This document shows, piece by piece, positions 1 to 7,755 of a stretch of DNA of 32,566 bases; the first letter of the stretch is position 1, and each line of letters begins with the position of its first letter. Source of the stretch: an uncultured Paracoccaceae bacterium (GTDB taxonomy: Bacteria > Pseudomonadota > Alphaproteobacteria > Rhodobacterales > Rhodobacteraceae); NCBI GenBank assembly GCA_903930735.1, contig CAIYZT010000197.1, forward strand, positions 1-32,566, given 5' to 3'. The notes below the pieces were generated by a model, which was given only the letters and a program-made list of their open reading frames with translations, ran no database searches and was not told the DNA's origin. The translations under genes were made by a program, and so were the position numbers.

Positions 1-1064
1 CGCCACTCAGTCGGCAAAAGCGCGGGCTGGGCCATGAACAAAGGGAACAGCCCGTCGATGACCTGCGTGACCCGCGCCCGTTCGATCATCACGCTTGGCG
101 CGCGGTACATGCGGTGAAAGAGGAAGGACCGGACGGCCTTCAGGTCCTGATACAAGGGCTTTGAAAACCGGATCACCGTGGTGCCCATCGCGCGGACCTC
201 TTCCGCCGATTGCGGCCGCGCGGCTTGCAGGCGCCCCTGCGCCACCGCAATAACATCCTCGACCATCCGCCCGAAAACCCGCCGCAGCGCCTCGTGCCGC
301 CGCCGCATCTTTTCCAGCCCGGGATAGATCCGGTCCACCTCGGCAAAGGCCGGGCCGGTCACCGGCAGATCCATCAGGTCCGCCTCGTCGAAAAGGCCCG
401 AGCGTAGCCCATCATGCAAATCGTGATGCGAATAGGCGACGTCATCGGCAATCGCGGCCACCTGCGCCTCGGCGCTGGCATGGGTGTGCAATTCCAGATC
501 CCAAGCCGCGTTGACCTGCGCGAGGGCATAGGGCAGCGGCCCCCCGCCGTCAGTTTTGCCGTGTTTCTCATCCGCATTGGGGCCGATCAGCGGGCCGTTA
601 TGCTTGGCGATGCCTTCAAGGCTCTCCCAAGTCAGGTTCAGACCGTCAAACTCGGCATAATGCCGCTCCAGCCGGGTAACGATGCGCAGGGCTTGGGCGT
701 TATGATCAAAGCCGCCATAGGGCTGCATCAAAAGCGCCAGCGCATCCTCGCCGGTATGGCCAAAGGGCGTGTGGCCCAGATCATGGGCCAGCGCGATGGC
801 CTCGGCCAGATCGGTATTCAGCCTCAGCACCCCCGCAATCGTGCGCGCCACCTGCGCGACCTCGATCGTATGGGTCAGGCGGGTGCGGTAATAATCGCCC
901 TCATGCTCCACAAAGACCTGCGTCTTGTGCTTGAGCCGCCGAAAGGCCGAGGAATGGATGATCCGGTCCCGGTCACGCTGAAAGGCCGAGCGGAAAGACG
1001 AAAGGTCTTCGGGATAAAGACGTCCGCGCGACGCATCGGGCTGGCAGGCATAGGCAGCAAGCAT
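1..1064 (-). CDS. dgt: dGTPase-like HD-domain phosphohydrolase (3' end cut by window)
   Basis: Deoxyguanosinetriphosphate triphosphohydrolase-like protein. The family removes triphosphate from dGTP or related dNTPs in the cytoplasm and so affects nucleotide pools. The gene reads leftward and runs off the window start, leaving 354 codons of a family usually near 380 residues. Visible HD-superfamily marks are the early block QRDRDRIIHSSAFRRLKHKT, then RTRLTHTIEVAQVAR, the metal-binding HDLGHTPFGH, and LNLTWESLEGIAKHNGP. The ATG at 1064 gives MLAAYACQPDASRGRLYP, which resembles the N-terminus I recall for Rhodobacteraceae homologs. It is divergent from the erpA-type gene, 88 bp away. The family is certain; the true substrate is inferred. 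Confidence 0.93.
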   Translation of the reverse strand, partial: MLAAYACQPDASRGRLYPEDLSSFRSAFQRDRDRIIHSSAFRRLKHKTQVFVEHEGDYYRTRLTHTIEVAQVARTIAGVLRLNTDLAEAIALAHDLGHTPFGHTGEDALALLMQPYGGFDHNAQALRIVTRLERHYAEFDGLNLTWESLEGIAKHNGPLIGPNADEKHGKTDGGGPLPYALAQVNAAWDLELHTHASAEAQVAAIADDVAYSHHDLHDGLRSGLFDEADLMDLPVTGPAFAEVDRIYPGLEKMRRRHEALRRVFGRMVEDVIAVAQGRLQAARPQSAEEVRAMGTTVIRFSKPLYQDLKAVRSFLFHRMYRAPSVMIERARVTQVIDGLFPLFMAQPALLPTEW

Positions 1065-1079
1065 GGGCGGGCACCGTTC

Positions 1080-1108
1080 TTGTTTATGTCCTTGGGAAAA
1101 CCTATATT
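1080..1108 (+). promoter_or_regulatory. candidate sigma70-like promoter of erpA
   Basis: In the divergent dgt/erpA gap there is TTGTTT (1080-1085), a 17-bp spacer and TATATT (1103-1108), about 45 bp before the erpA ATG. It is a plausible housekeeping promoter by spacing and by the AT-rich -10. No experimental support can be seen, and such matches occur by chance. Confidence 0.35.
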
Positions 1109-1152
1109 CGCCTCAGGCCCAAAGGAACAGGCCCCGCACGAGGAAGCCGCAC

Positions 1153-1491
1153 ATGTCCATGACCTTCACCCTGCCGCCCCGCGTGACCGCCCGCGCCTTT
1201 GCCCGGCTGTCTGAGATTGCCGTGCTGACAGGCGAAAAACGCGCCTTGCGGGTGGCCGTCGATGGTGGCGGCTGTTCGGGCTTTCAATACGACATCAAGC
1301 TGGATGCGGCGGCGAGCGGGGATCTTGTGATCGAACAGGACGGCATGCAGGTGCTGGTCGACGAGATCTCGTTGCCCTTTTTGCAGAACGCGGTCATCGA
1401 CTTTACCGAAGAGCTGATCGGCGCCCGGTTCGTCATCGAGAACCCCAACGCAACCTCCTCATGCGGCTGCGGCACCTCGTTTTCGCTGTAA
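1153..1491 (+). CDS. erpA: iron-sulfur cluster insertion protein, ErpA/IscA (A-type carrier)
   Basis: A-type iron-sulfur carrier of 112 residues, the usual size. The family takes Fe-S clusters from the scaffold and delivers them to target apoproteins in the cytoplasm. The three ligand cysteines are present: Cys41 in DGGGCSGFQY, and Cys104 and Cys106 in the C-terminal SSCGCGTSFSL. The ATG at 1153 is chosen over upstream in-frame codons because AGGA sits at 1141-1144 and the protein then starts MSMTFTLPPRVT, as in A-type carriers. It stands alone between a divergent dGTPase gene and a palindrome-rich intergenic stretch. ErpA versus IscA cannot be fully settled without an alignment; the lack of nearby isc or suf genes favours the stand-alone ErpA name. 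Confidence 0.93.
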   Translation: MSMTFTLPPRVTARAFARLSEIAVLTGEKRALRVAVDGGGCSGFQYDIKLDAAASGDLVIEQDGMQVLVDEISLPFLQNAVIDFTEELIGARFVIENPNATSSCGCGTSFSL

Positions 1492-1495
1492 GGCA

Positions 1496-1529
1496 GATTG
1501 CCTTCACTCTGAGTCAGATGAAGGCAATC
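1496..1529. repeat. long palindromic hairpin element, copy 1
   Basis: Perfect 11-bp arms (GATTGCCTTCA at 1496-1506, TGAAGGCAATC at 1519-1529) enclose a core that is itself palindromic (TCTGA-G-TCAGA, 1508-1518). It begins 5 bp after the erpA stop, so it may stabilise or end that transcript, but no T-run follows. A related element lies about 30 bp downstream. Confidence 0.8.
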
Positions 1530-1558
1530 CAAGACCGGTCAAGGCTGGGAATGTTGCG

Positions 1559-1594
1559 GTTGCATTCAATCGGGTGAACCAGATTGAACGCAAC
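1559..1594. repeat. long palindromic hairpin element, copy 2
   Basis: Arms of 13 bp (1559-1571 GTTGCATTCAATC; 1582-1594 GATTGAACGCAAC) with a single mismatch enclose GGGTGAACCA. It resembles copy 1 when aligned: both start TTGC-n-TTCA-n-TC and end GAT, GAA and GCAA blocks. It lies just past the 3' end of the VOC pseudogene, which reads toward it. Confidence 0.75.
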
Positions 1595-1599
1595 ACGCC

Positions 1600-1970
1600 T
1601 TAAGTTTCGCAAAACCGGATCCGGTTTCCGAACGGATCGGTAACCTGCAGCTCCAGCCCCCCAGTCTTGCCGCTAAAACCCTTGCAGCAGGACAAATTCA
1701 GGTTTGGCCGCCCATTCGCGGTGCACCTCTTTCAGGCCCGCGATACAAACGAAAAGGCAGCCGTGCAGCGGCGCATCCCCCCTCACGCCCCGAGAGATGC
1801 AGGATCAACCCGCCCCGGCTGACCGCCATGTAGAGCGGCAAATGCGGCTCGAACCGGTGCTCCCAATCGACGGTAAAGCCCGGATGGCCGACATAGAACG
1901 CCCGCGCCTGCGCCTCGTCAAAAATGGGAAAGATCGGGCAGGTTTCCAGAACTTGCATGTAATTTCCCAT
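1600..1970 (-). pseudogene. glyoxalase/bleomycin-resistance (VOC) superfamily protein, disrupted
   Basis: The remnant encodes a vicinal-oxygen-chelate fold protein of about 122 residues in three frames. The first frame (from 1970) gives an N-terminus with FYVGHPGFTVDWEHRFEP and LYMAVSRGGLILHL. After a C6 run at 1777-1782 (G6 on the coding strand) the sense moves by one base and continues as APLHGCLFVCIAGLKEVHRE. That frame meets TAG at 1673-1675. A second one-base shift at another C6 run (1657-1662) then restores LELQVTDPFGNRIRF and a TAA at 1600-1602. Dropping one base from each run rejoins the whole family pattern, leaving only the stop. Two frameshifts plus a nonsense codon indicate decay, although both indels lie in homopolymers where sequencing errors also occur. 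Confidence 0.85.
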
Positions 1971-2066
1971 CAGCTCCGCTTAAAGCCGCGATTTATACCC
2001 CTTCTAGCGGATTTTATTGGACAGCCAAAGCCCGCACCCCATCTCTATTGTTTGAAAGGGGCACCC

Positions 2067-2798
2067 ATGTCCATCGTCCTCATCCTCGGCTCTGCCCCAA
2101 ATGCCGTTGCCGCCCGCGACTGGCCGCGCGGCGCCTTTGACCGCATCGTGGCGATCAACAATGCCTACCTTTTGCGCCCCGATTGGGACGATCACATCTT
2201 CCCTTGGGACTTTCCTTCTGCCGCCCTGCCCCCCCTCGGCCCCGGTCAGCGGCGCATCGAGCAAGAGGTTTTCGTGCCCGCCCAAAACGCGCTCGGCGGT
2301 TTTGTCTATGCCGGCGGCACCATGGCCTTTACCGCCGGCTATTGGGCTCTGCACGCCCTGCGCCCCCGTGTTCTGGCCTTTTTCGGCTGCGATATGCACT
2401 ATCCCGCCGAAGGGGCAACGCATTTTTACGGCAAAGGCACGCCCGATCCCCTGCGCGAAGATCTGACCCTGCGCTCGCTCGAGGCGAAATCGGCCCGGCT
2501 GATGATCCTTGCGGCGCGGGCGGGCTGCGCGGCGGTGAACCTGTCCGCTGGGCCCTCGCGGCTGGTACTTCCGCGTGCGGAATTGGCGGATCTGCCGAAC
2601 TGTACGCCCGTACAATACGACCCTGACCTGACCGACGACGCCCTCGGGCGCGAAGCGGTGTTGGGTTACTTCAGCCCCTCAGGCCGCTACTGGCAAGAAG
2701 CGGAGCGTTACGATCTGCATGAGATCGACGCGCTCGACGCGCTTTGGCTGCAAGCCGCCGCCCCACCACCGCTTTCCAACGCCGCGCAACTGCCCTAG
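2067..2798 (+). CDS. conserved hypothetical protein, possible MptE/DUF115- or GT42-like Rossmann fold
   Basis: Protein of 243 residues, not firmly recognised. It opens with a hydrophobic strand and glycine turn, MSIVLILGSAPNA, then FDRIVAINNAYLLRPDWDDHIF. Mid-protein it has GGTMAFTAGYWALHALRPRVLAFFGCDMHY and then THFYGKGTPDPLREDLTLRSLEAK. The order (glycine loop, a strand ending in Asn, a helix before a strand ending GCDMxY, then a His-rich loop) recalls DUF115/MptE-like proteins and GT42 sialyltransferases. This is pattern resemblance only and no activity is assigned. The ATG at 2067 follows GAAAGGGG at 2054-2061. The exonuclease III gene starts 31 bp downstream on the same strand, so the two may be co-transcribed. 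Confidence 0.6.
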   Translation: MSIVLILGSAPNAVAARDWPRGAFDRIVAINNAYLLRPDWDDHIFPWDFPSAALPPLGPGQRRIEQEVFVPAQNALGGFVYAGGTMAFTAGYWALHALRPRVLAFFGCDMHYPAEGATHFYGKGTPDPLREDLTLRSLEAKSARLMILAARAGCAAVNLSAGPSRLVLPRAELADLPNCTPVQYDPDLTDDALGREAVLGYFSPSGRYWQEAERYDLHEIDALDALWLQAAAPPPLSNAAQLP

Positions 2799-2829
2799 AC
2801 TTCGCCAAAATCGGCAAGGGGCCCGGGCC

Positions 2830-3609
2830 ATGAAAATCGCCACCTATAATATCAATGGCATCAAGGCCCGGCTTGAGGCGCTGACCGACTGGCTGACCAT
2901 GGCCGCGCCCGATGTCGCCTGCCTGCAGGAAATCAAATCGCTCGACGAAAACTTTCCGCGCGCGCATTTCGAGGCGATGGGTTACCGCGTCGAAACCCAT
3001 GGCCAGAAAGGCTTTAACGGGGTCGCGATCCTGTCAAAGCTGCCGCTTGAAGATGTGCAGCGCGGCCTGCCGGGGGACCCTGAGGATCTGCAGGCCCGCT
3101 GGATCGAAGCGACGGTTGTCGGGGCCAAAAAGGTGCGCGTGGCCGGGCTTTACCTGCCCAACGGCAATCCGGCACCGGGGCCGAAATATGATTACAAGCT
3201 GGCTTGGATGGGCCGGATGCGCGCCCATGTGGCGCAGCTTTTGACGCAGGAAATACCGCTGGTGTTCTGCGGCGATTACAATGTGATCCCGCAGCCGCAG
3301 GATGCCGCCAAGCCGGAGGCCTGGACCACCGACGCGCTGTTCCTGCCGCAAACCCGCGCCGCCTTTCGCCGCTTGAACACGCTGGGCCTGACCGAGGCCT
3401 TTCGCGCCCGCAACCAAAAGCCGGACCAATATTCGTTCTGGGATTTTCAGGCCGACGCATGGGAGCGGAACAACGGCATCCGCATCGATCATCACCTCTT
3501 GTCGCCCCAGGCCGCCGATCTGCTGCTGGATTGCCAGATCGACAAGCAGGTGCGTGGGGGCGAGCGGCCCTCGGATCACGTGCCGGTCTGGATCACACTG
3601 GACGCTTAA
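2830..3609 (+). CDS. xthA: exodeoxyribonuclease III
   Basis: AP endonuclease/3'-5' exonuclease of 259 residues. It cuts DNA at abasic sites and trims blocked 3' ends in base excision repair, using Mg2+. Catalytic elements of the exonuclease-endonuclease-phosphatase fold are visible: MKIATYNINGI (Asn7), CLQEIKS (Glu34), LYLPNGNP, the GDYNVIP strand with Asp/Asn, GIRIDHHLLS, and the terminal RPSDHVPVW with the catalytic His. Length matches the family. Its stop lies 3 bp from the stop of the convergent ccmG gene, leaving no room for a terminator between them. Confidence 0.96.
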   Translation: MKIATYNINGIKARLEALTDWLTMAAPDVACLQEIKSLDENFPRAHFEAMGYRVETHGQKGFNGVAILSKLPLEDVQRGLPGDPEDLQARWIEATVVGAKKVRVAGLYLPNGNPAPGPKYDYKLAWMGRMRAHVAQLLTQEIPLVFCGDYNVIPQPQDAAKPEAWTTDALFLPQTRAAFRRLNTLGLTEAFRARNQKPDQYSFWDFQADAWERNNGIRIDHHLLSPQAADLLLDCQIDKQVRGGERPSDHVPVWITLDA

Positions 3610-3612
3610 GGT

Positions 3613-4146
3613 TCAGCCGCCCGTCAGCGCCTTTTCCAGCTCCGGGCGGAACCTTTGTTCATAGTCCGAGCCCACCAAGGGCCCGATGAATTTGAACAAA
3701 ACCGTGCCATCGGCGCCGAGGATAAAGGTTTCGGGCGGGGCCGTGACGCCCCAATCGATTCGCATCAAGCCCTTGGGATCAAACGCAATAGCGGCAAAGG
3801 GATTGCCCGCCTCGGCCAGAAATTCCTGCGCATCGGCTTCGCGGTCCATCATGTTGACGCCGTAAACCGTAATACCTTCGGCCGCGAGTGCCTTCAGCGT
3901 CGGGTGCTCGGCCCGGCAAGGCGGGCACCAGGAGGCCCAGAAGTTCACGATCTTGACCCCGCCGCTTTGCAGCAATTCCGGGGTCAGTTGCGGGATGCCG
4001 GGCAGAGCCAGTTCCAGCACCGCAGGCGCCGGGCGGCCGATAAATACCGAAGGCAGGCCCTCGTCCTTGGTTTCCAGCCCAATCCAGAACAAGGCCGCAA
4101 GCCCCGCAAAAAGCAGCGGCGGGATCAGCATGAGGGGTCTAAACAC
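3613..4146 (-). CDS. ccmG: thiol:disulfide interchange protein CcmG/DsbE (HelX)
   Basis: Membrane-anchored periplasmic thioredoxin-like protein of 177 residues. In System I cytochrome c maturation it keeps apocytochrome CXXCH cysteines reduced for heme attachment. A single N-terminal membrane segment (about residues 5-23) is followed by the thioredoxin fold with active site WCPPC at 73-77 and the family loop PPETF. The longest start is GTG at 4146, overlapping the end of ccmD by 8 bp; an ATG at 4131 is an alternative that would shorten the N-terminus by five residues. It is the last gene of the ccmABCDG run, the same order as Rhodobacter capsulatus helABC-orf52-helX. Confidence 0.95.
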   Translation of the reverse strand: MFRPLMLIPPLLFAGLAALFWIGLETKDEGLPSVFIGRPAPAVLELALPGIPQLTPELLQSGGVKIVNFWASWCPPCRAEHPTLKALAAEGITVYGVNMMDREADAQEFLAEAGNPFAAIAFDPKGLMRIDWGVTAPPETFILGADGTVLFKFIGPLVGSDYEQRFRPELEKALTGG

Positions 4147-4297
4147 TGCCGGTCTCCGAAGAAACTTCGATCTCGGCCAGCCGCGATTTGGCGCGGCGCG
4201 ACTGCACCCAAGTCACGGCAATCAGCGCCGCCAGCAGCACAATCGTCGCGCCATAAGCCGACAGAACCGTAAAGGCGTATTTTCCAAGGTCGGGCAT
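4139..4297 (-). CDS. ccmD: heme exporter protein CcmD
   Basis: Tiny inner-membrane protein of 52 residues. CcmD associates with CcmC and CcmE and helps release heme-loaded CcmE from the CcmABC complex. The sequence MPDLGKYAFTVLSAYG leads into one membrane helix (about residues 9-30) and a basic cytoplasmic tail, SRRAKSRLAE, which is the family pattern. The ATG at 4297 has a strong Shine-Dalgarno AGGAG 6 bp upstream and shares one base with the ccmC stop (TGATG). R. capsulatus carries an orf52 at this place, so the length fits. Confidence 0.93.
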   Translation of the reverse strand: MPDLGKYAFTVLSAYGATIVLLAALIAVTWVQSRRAKSRLAEIEVSSETGSV

Positions 4298-5025
4298 CAG
4301 GCTCTCCTTTGGCGCGACATCAGCGCCGAGGCGCGGCGCAGGCGAATTTCGGTGCGGGTGCGCACCAGAACGAGGGTCGCGAACATCAGCCCGAAACCGA
4401 CGATGGCAATCACCAGGGGAATCCAGAACACATCGCTGACATTCTCCTTTTCGTCCAGGGACAGGCTTGCGCCCTGATGCAGGCCCTGATTCCAGAAATT
4501 CACCGCATAGCGCGACAGAACCGCGAAAACCGAGCCGACGATACACAGGACCGAGGTCAGATCGGCGGCGGTATCGGGGTCCTCGATCGCCTCCCACAAG
4601 GCAATATAGCCGAGGTAAAACAGGAAAAGGATCAGGAACGAGGTCAGCCGCGGATCCCAGGCCCACCAGGTGCCCCACATCGGCTGGCCCCAGATCGCGC
4701 CGGTCACAAGGCCGATGAGCGTCAGCACCATGCCCACAGGCGCCGCCGCCTTGGCCGCAAGCGCCGAGACGTGATGGCGCCGGACCAGCCAGATCAGCGA
4801 GCCCGCCAGCATCATGAACCAGGCCGAAACCGCCATGGTCGCAGAAGGCACATGAATATAAAGGATCTTGGCGGTCGAGCCCTGTTTGTAGTCATCGGGC
4901 GTAAAGAAAAACCCCCAGATCACCCCCATCAGCACCGTCAGAACCGCCAGCGCGCCGAGGACCGGCAACATCCGCTCGGTCAGGCGCATGAAGCGCGCGG
5001 GGTTGGCATATTCCCAAAGTGACAT
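4297..5025 (-). CDS. ccmC: heme exporter protein CcmC
   Basis: Integral membrane protein of 242 residues with about six membrane helices. It binds heme and passes it to the chaperone CcmE in the periplasm. The tryptophan-rich signature WGTWWAWDPR is at residues 117-126. The two heme-ligand histidines of the family are visible at His58 (LYIHVPSA) and His183 (NQGLHQG). It starts 61 bp after the ccmB stop and its stop overlaps the ccmD start, implying coupled translation. Confidence 0.97.
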   Translation of the reverse strand: MSLWEYANPARFMRLTERMLPVLGALAVLTVLMGVIWGFFFTPDDYKQGSTAKILYIHVPSATMAVSAWFMMLAGSLIWLVRRHHVSALAAKAAAPVGMVLTLIGLVTGAIWGQPMWGTWWAWDPRLTSFLILFLFYLGYIALWEAIEDPDTAADLTSVLCIVGSVFAVLSRYAVNFWNQGLHQGASLSLDEKENVSDVFWIPLVIAIVGFGLMFATLVLVRTRTEIRLRRASALMSRQRRA

Positions 5026-5086
5026 GCGGTTTCCTTACGCTATGAGCGGGTCCGGTCAAGGCTCGCCGCAGACTATCACGAGAATT

Positions 5087-5743
5087 TCAGCGCAGGCAGA
5101 TCCGAATTGCCGCAGCCGCCGCATAGGGCAAAAGGCCGAGCGATCCGGCCGTGATCGCGGCAAGCAACAGCAGCGGGGTTTGAACCGGCAGCCCCAGCGC
5201 GCCGCGCCGCACCACCTCGGCGCCAAAGATCAGGGTCGGCAGGTAAAGCGGCAGGACCAGCAGCGACAAAAGCAGCCCGCCGCGCTTGACCCCCACCACC
5301 AATGCCGCGCCAAAAGCCCCGATGATCGACAGCGCGGGCGTACCCAGAAGAAGCGACAGGATCAGCCAGGGATAGCCCGGCCCCGGCAGGTTCAGCATCA
5401 GGCCCAAAAGCGGCGACAGGGCGGTCAGCGGCAGGCCGGTGACCAGCCAATGGGCAAGCGCCTTGACGCCGACCACCCCCTCCATCGGCATTGGCGAGGT
5501 GGCCAAAAGGTCGAGTGAGCCATCCTCGTAATCCAGCGCGAACATCCGGTCGAGCGACAAAAGACAGGCGAGCAGCGCGCCAACCCAGAGGATACCCGGC
5601 GCAATCCGGCCCAGAATCTCGGTCAGCGGGCCGACGCCGAGGGGCACGATGACCGCCACCAGCAGGAAAAACGCCAGCGCGAGGCCAAAGCCGCCGCCGG
5701 CGCGAAAGGCGAGGGTCAGATCGCGGATCAGGAGGGCCTTCAT
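5087..5743 (-). CDS. ccmB: heme exporter protein CcmB
   Basis: Membrane subunit (218 residues, about six helices) of the CcmAB ABC transporter that powers release of holo-CcmE. It shows the family start MKALLIRDLTLAFRAGG, the conserved cytoplasmic segment DRMFALDYEDGSLDLL, and a long hydrophobic C-terminal half with LPLYLPTLIFG. The start codon overlaps the ccmA stop (ATGA at 5740-5743), a sign of translational coupling and fixed subunit ratio. Confidence 0.96.
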   Translation of the reverse strand: MKALLIRDLTLAFRAGGGFGLALAFFLLVAVIVPLGVGPLTEILGRIAPGILWVGALLACLLSLDRMFALDYEDGSLDLLATSPMPMEGVVGVKALAHWLVTGLPLTALSPLLGLMLNLPGPGYPWLILSLLLGTPALSIIGAFGAALVVGVKRGGLLLSLLVLPLYLPTLIFGAEVVRRGALGLPVQTPLLLLAAITAGSLGLLPYAAAAAIRICLR

Positions 5744-6390
5744 GTGAAAGCCTCGTCAAAGCCGCCGCGGCTAGGGGCATCATGGAGCGCGCGGTATCGG
5801 GTCAGTTCCATCACCTCGGCTTCGGGCAGACCAAGGTCGATATGGCTCGCGATCACCGCGCTGCCGCCCTGCCCCAGATGGGCGCGCAGAACCGAGACGA
5901 ACAGCGCGGCTGAGGCGCTATCGAGGCTGACGGTCGGCTCGTCCAAAAGCCAGAGCCAACGCCCGGTGACCAACAACCGGGCGAGACCGAGGCGGCGCTT
6001 TTGACCGGCGGAAAGGTCGGCGGCGCGGCGGTGGGCGAGGGTTGTCAGGTCCATTGCGGCCATGGCACGGCCCGTGCCGGTCTGCCCCGCGACCTGCGCC
6101 CAAAAGGACAGGTTTTCCTGAACGCTGAGAACCGATTTCAGCCCGTCCGCATGGCCGGCATAGGTCAAGTCTTCGGGAGGCACCTGCAGCACCCCGACAA
6201 ACGGCGGCTGCAACCCGGCAAGGGTGCGTAACAGGCTGGTCTTGCCGATCCCATTCACGCCGCGCAGCACCAGCGCCGCACCTGACGCAAGGTTCAGATC
6301 AATCCCCTCAAGCACCGCCAGCCCGCCGCGTGCGACCGACAGGTTTTCGGCGACAAGGCGGTGCGCGCGCCAGTTTTGGGGATCACTCAT
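5740..6390 (-). CDS. ccmA: cytochrome c biogenesis ATP-binding protein CcmA
   Basis: ABC-type ATPase of 216 residues partnering CcmB. Walker A is GVNGIGKT (44-51), the signature DLSAGQKRRLGLARL comes near residue 130, Walker B is LWLLDEPT, and the H-loop is IASHIDLGL. The family LSAGQ variant of the ABC signature is present. The ATG at 6390 (MSDPQNWRAHRLVAENLS) is preferred to a longer upstream reading because it sits 4 bp after the preceding stop and matches family length. Confidence 0.96.
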   Translation of the reverse strand: MSDPQNWRAHRLVAENLSVARGGLAVLEGIDLNLASGAALVLRGVNGIGKTSLLRTLAGLQPPFVGVLQVPPEDLTYAGHADGLKSVLSVQENLSFWAQVAGQTGTGRAMAAMDLTTLAHRRAADLSAGQKRRLGLARLLVTGRWLWLLDEPTVSLDSASAALFVSVLRAHLGQGGSAVIASHIDLGLPEAEVMELTRYRALHDAPSRGGFDEAFT

Positions 6391-6394
6391 GGCT

Positions 6395-6793
6395 TTATTG
6401 GCATGGCTGGATTGGCAGCGGCAGGGCCACCATGGCAACACGGCGCCCCTCGCTCAGCAGTTGGTTGAATACCCGCGCGGCCGATAGGCTGGACATCGGC
6501 TCCAGCCCCATGCCCGCCGCCTCGAGCGCTGCGCGAAAGGCAGCCGGCGCGATAGCAATGTCTTGGCCGCCACCAAAAATCAAGACATCAATGCGCCCAG
6601 CGAGTGTCAGGGGGCCTTCGGTGTCGGCCAGCCCCCCCCAAGGCCGCGCGCCCCAAGGCGAGATCAGGACGGGGCCACGCAGCAGATAGGTGCCGAGCCG
6701 GAAAAACCCCGGCCCGATGCCCTCAACGCGCAGCGCGCTCGCAAATTCCAGCGGCGCAAAGCGCGCCTCAGGCGTCGATATTGGCGAATTCAT
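6395..6793 (-). CDS. Mth938-like domain-containing protein
   Basis: Small cytoplasmic protein (132 residues) of the Mth938/NDUFAF3-like family. Typical features are GIGPGFFRLGTYLLRGPVLISP near residue 25, the IDVLIFGGGQDI strand-turn, and GMGLEPMSSLSAARVFNQLLSEGRRVAMVALPL, which resembles the family end. Eukaryotic relatives help assemble respiratory complex I; the bacterial role is unknown. The ATG at 6793 lies inside the end of secF, a 26-bp overlap, and the stop is 4 bp before ccmA. It is therefore wedged into the secDF-ccm run and probably co-expressed. Confidence 0.85.
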   Translation of the reverse strand: MNSPISTPEARFAPLEFASALRVEGIGPGFFRLGTYLLRGPVLISPWGARPWGGLADTEGPLTLAGRIDVLIFGGGQDIAIAPAAFRAALEAAGMGLEPMSSLSAARVFNQLLSEGRRVAMVALPLPIQPCQ

Positions 6794-7745
6794 GGCTCGC
6801 CCCCTTGTCCGATTTGGGCTTGTCGCTGCGATCAAGCCCGATCATCAGCACGATATTCTTGGCAACATAGACCGAGGAATAGGTCCCCAGGACGATGCCG
6901 ATGAAGATGGCAAAGGTAAAGCCGCGGATCACGTCGCCGCCGAAGATCAGCATGGCCCCAACCGCGATCAGCGTGGAGACCGAGGTCATCAGCGTGCGCG
7001 ATAGGGTTTCGTTGACCGACAGGTTCATCACGTCGCGCAGGGGCATGGTCTTGTATTTCACCAAATTCTCGCGAAGCCGGTCGAAAACCACCACCGTATC
7101 GTTGATCGAATAGCCCAGGATCGTCAGCAAGGCGGCGATGATCGACAGGTCAAACTTCAGCTGGAACAGTGCGAAAATGCCGACGGTGATAAAGACGTCA
7201 TGCAGCAGCGCCAGAATCCCGCCAAGCGCGAACTGCCATTCGAACCGCAGCCAGATATAGGCCATGATGCCCAGACTGGTGACCACAACGGCGATGATCG
7301 AGGTCCAGATCAACTCACCCGAAACCTTGGCCCCGACCGATTCGACCGAAGTGATTTTCAGCGCGTTGTCCAAACCCGTCAGGGCCGCCGTTACCGCCGT
7401 CATGGTCTGCGGCGTCACGGCTTCAGTGCCGTCCAGCGCCGCGATCCGGATCGAAGCGACGTGTTTATCGGGGCCGAAGGAAGGATCAAAAACCTCGGTC
7501 ACCGCGACATCGCCCACTTCAAGCGCGTTCAGCGTCTCTCGGATCGCGCCGACATCGACCTGGGTGGAGCTTTCGGTGCGGATCGTGGTGCCGCCCTGAA
7601 AATCGATGCCGTAATTCAGCCCCATCACGCCCCAAACGATGAACGCCATGACCATTAGGGCCATCGAGCCGCCAAAGGTGGCCAATTGCCAGCGGAAGAA
7701 GTCGATGTTGGTTTTTTCCGGAGCAAGCCGCAGACGAAATGCCAT
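6768..7745 (-). CDS. secF: protein translocase subunit SecF
   Basis: Inner-membrane RND-type protein of 325 residues. With SecD it uses the proton gradient to pull proteins emerging from SecYEG into the periplasm. A first helix is followed by the family motif GLNYGIDFQGGT, a periplasmic domain, then five clustered helices containing GYSINDTVVVFDRLREN, a hallmark of SecF, and RTLMTSVSTLIAV. It starts 10 bp after secD ends. Confidence 0.97.
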   Translation of the reverse strand: MAFRLRLAPEKTNIDFFRWQLATFGGSMALMVMAFIVWGVMGLNYGIDFQGGTTIRTESSTQVDVGAIRETLNALEVGDVAVTEVFDPSFGPDKHVASIRIAALDGTEAVTPQTMTAVTAALTGLDNALKITSVESVGAKVSGELIWTSIIAVVVTSLGIMAYIWLRFEWQFALGGILALLHDVFITVGIFALFQLKFDLSIIAALLTILGYSINDTVVVFDRLRENLVKYKTMPLRDVMNLSVNETLSRTLMTSVSTLIAVGAMLIFGGDVIRGFTFAIFIGIVLGTYSSVYVAKNIVLMIGLDRSDKPKSDKGASHEFANIDA

Positions 7746-7755
7746 GGATCCGCTC

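Noticed and set aside
414-1214. 266-codon frame opposite dgt
   Set aside because: Antisense shadow; the dGTPase HD motifs on the minus strand are clear.
1611-1626. 16-bp palindrome AAACCGGATCCGGTTT as an operator
   Set aside because: It falls in the conserved Asn-Arg-Ile-Arg-Phe codons of the VOC pseudogene, so coding chance explains it.
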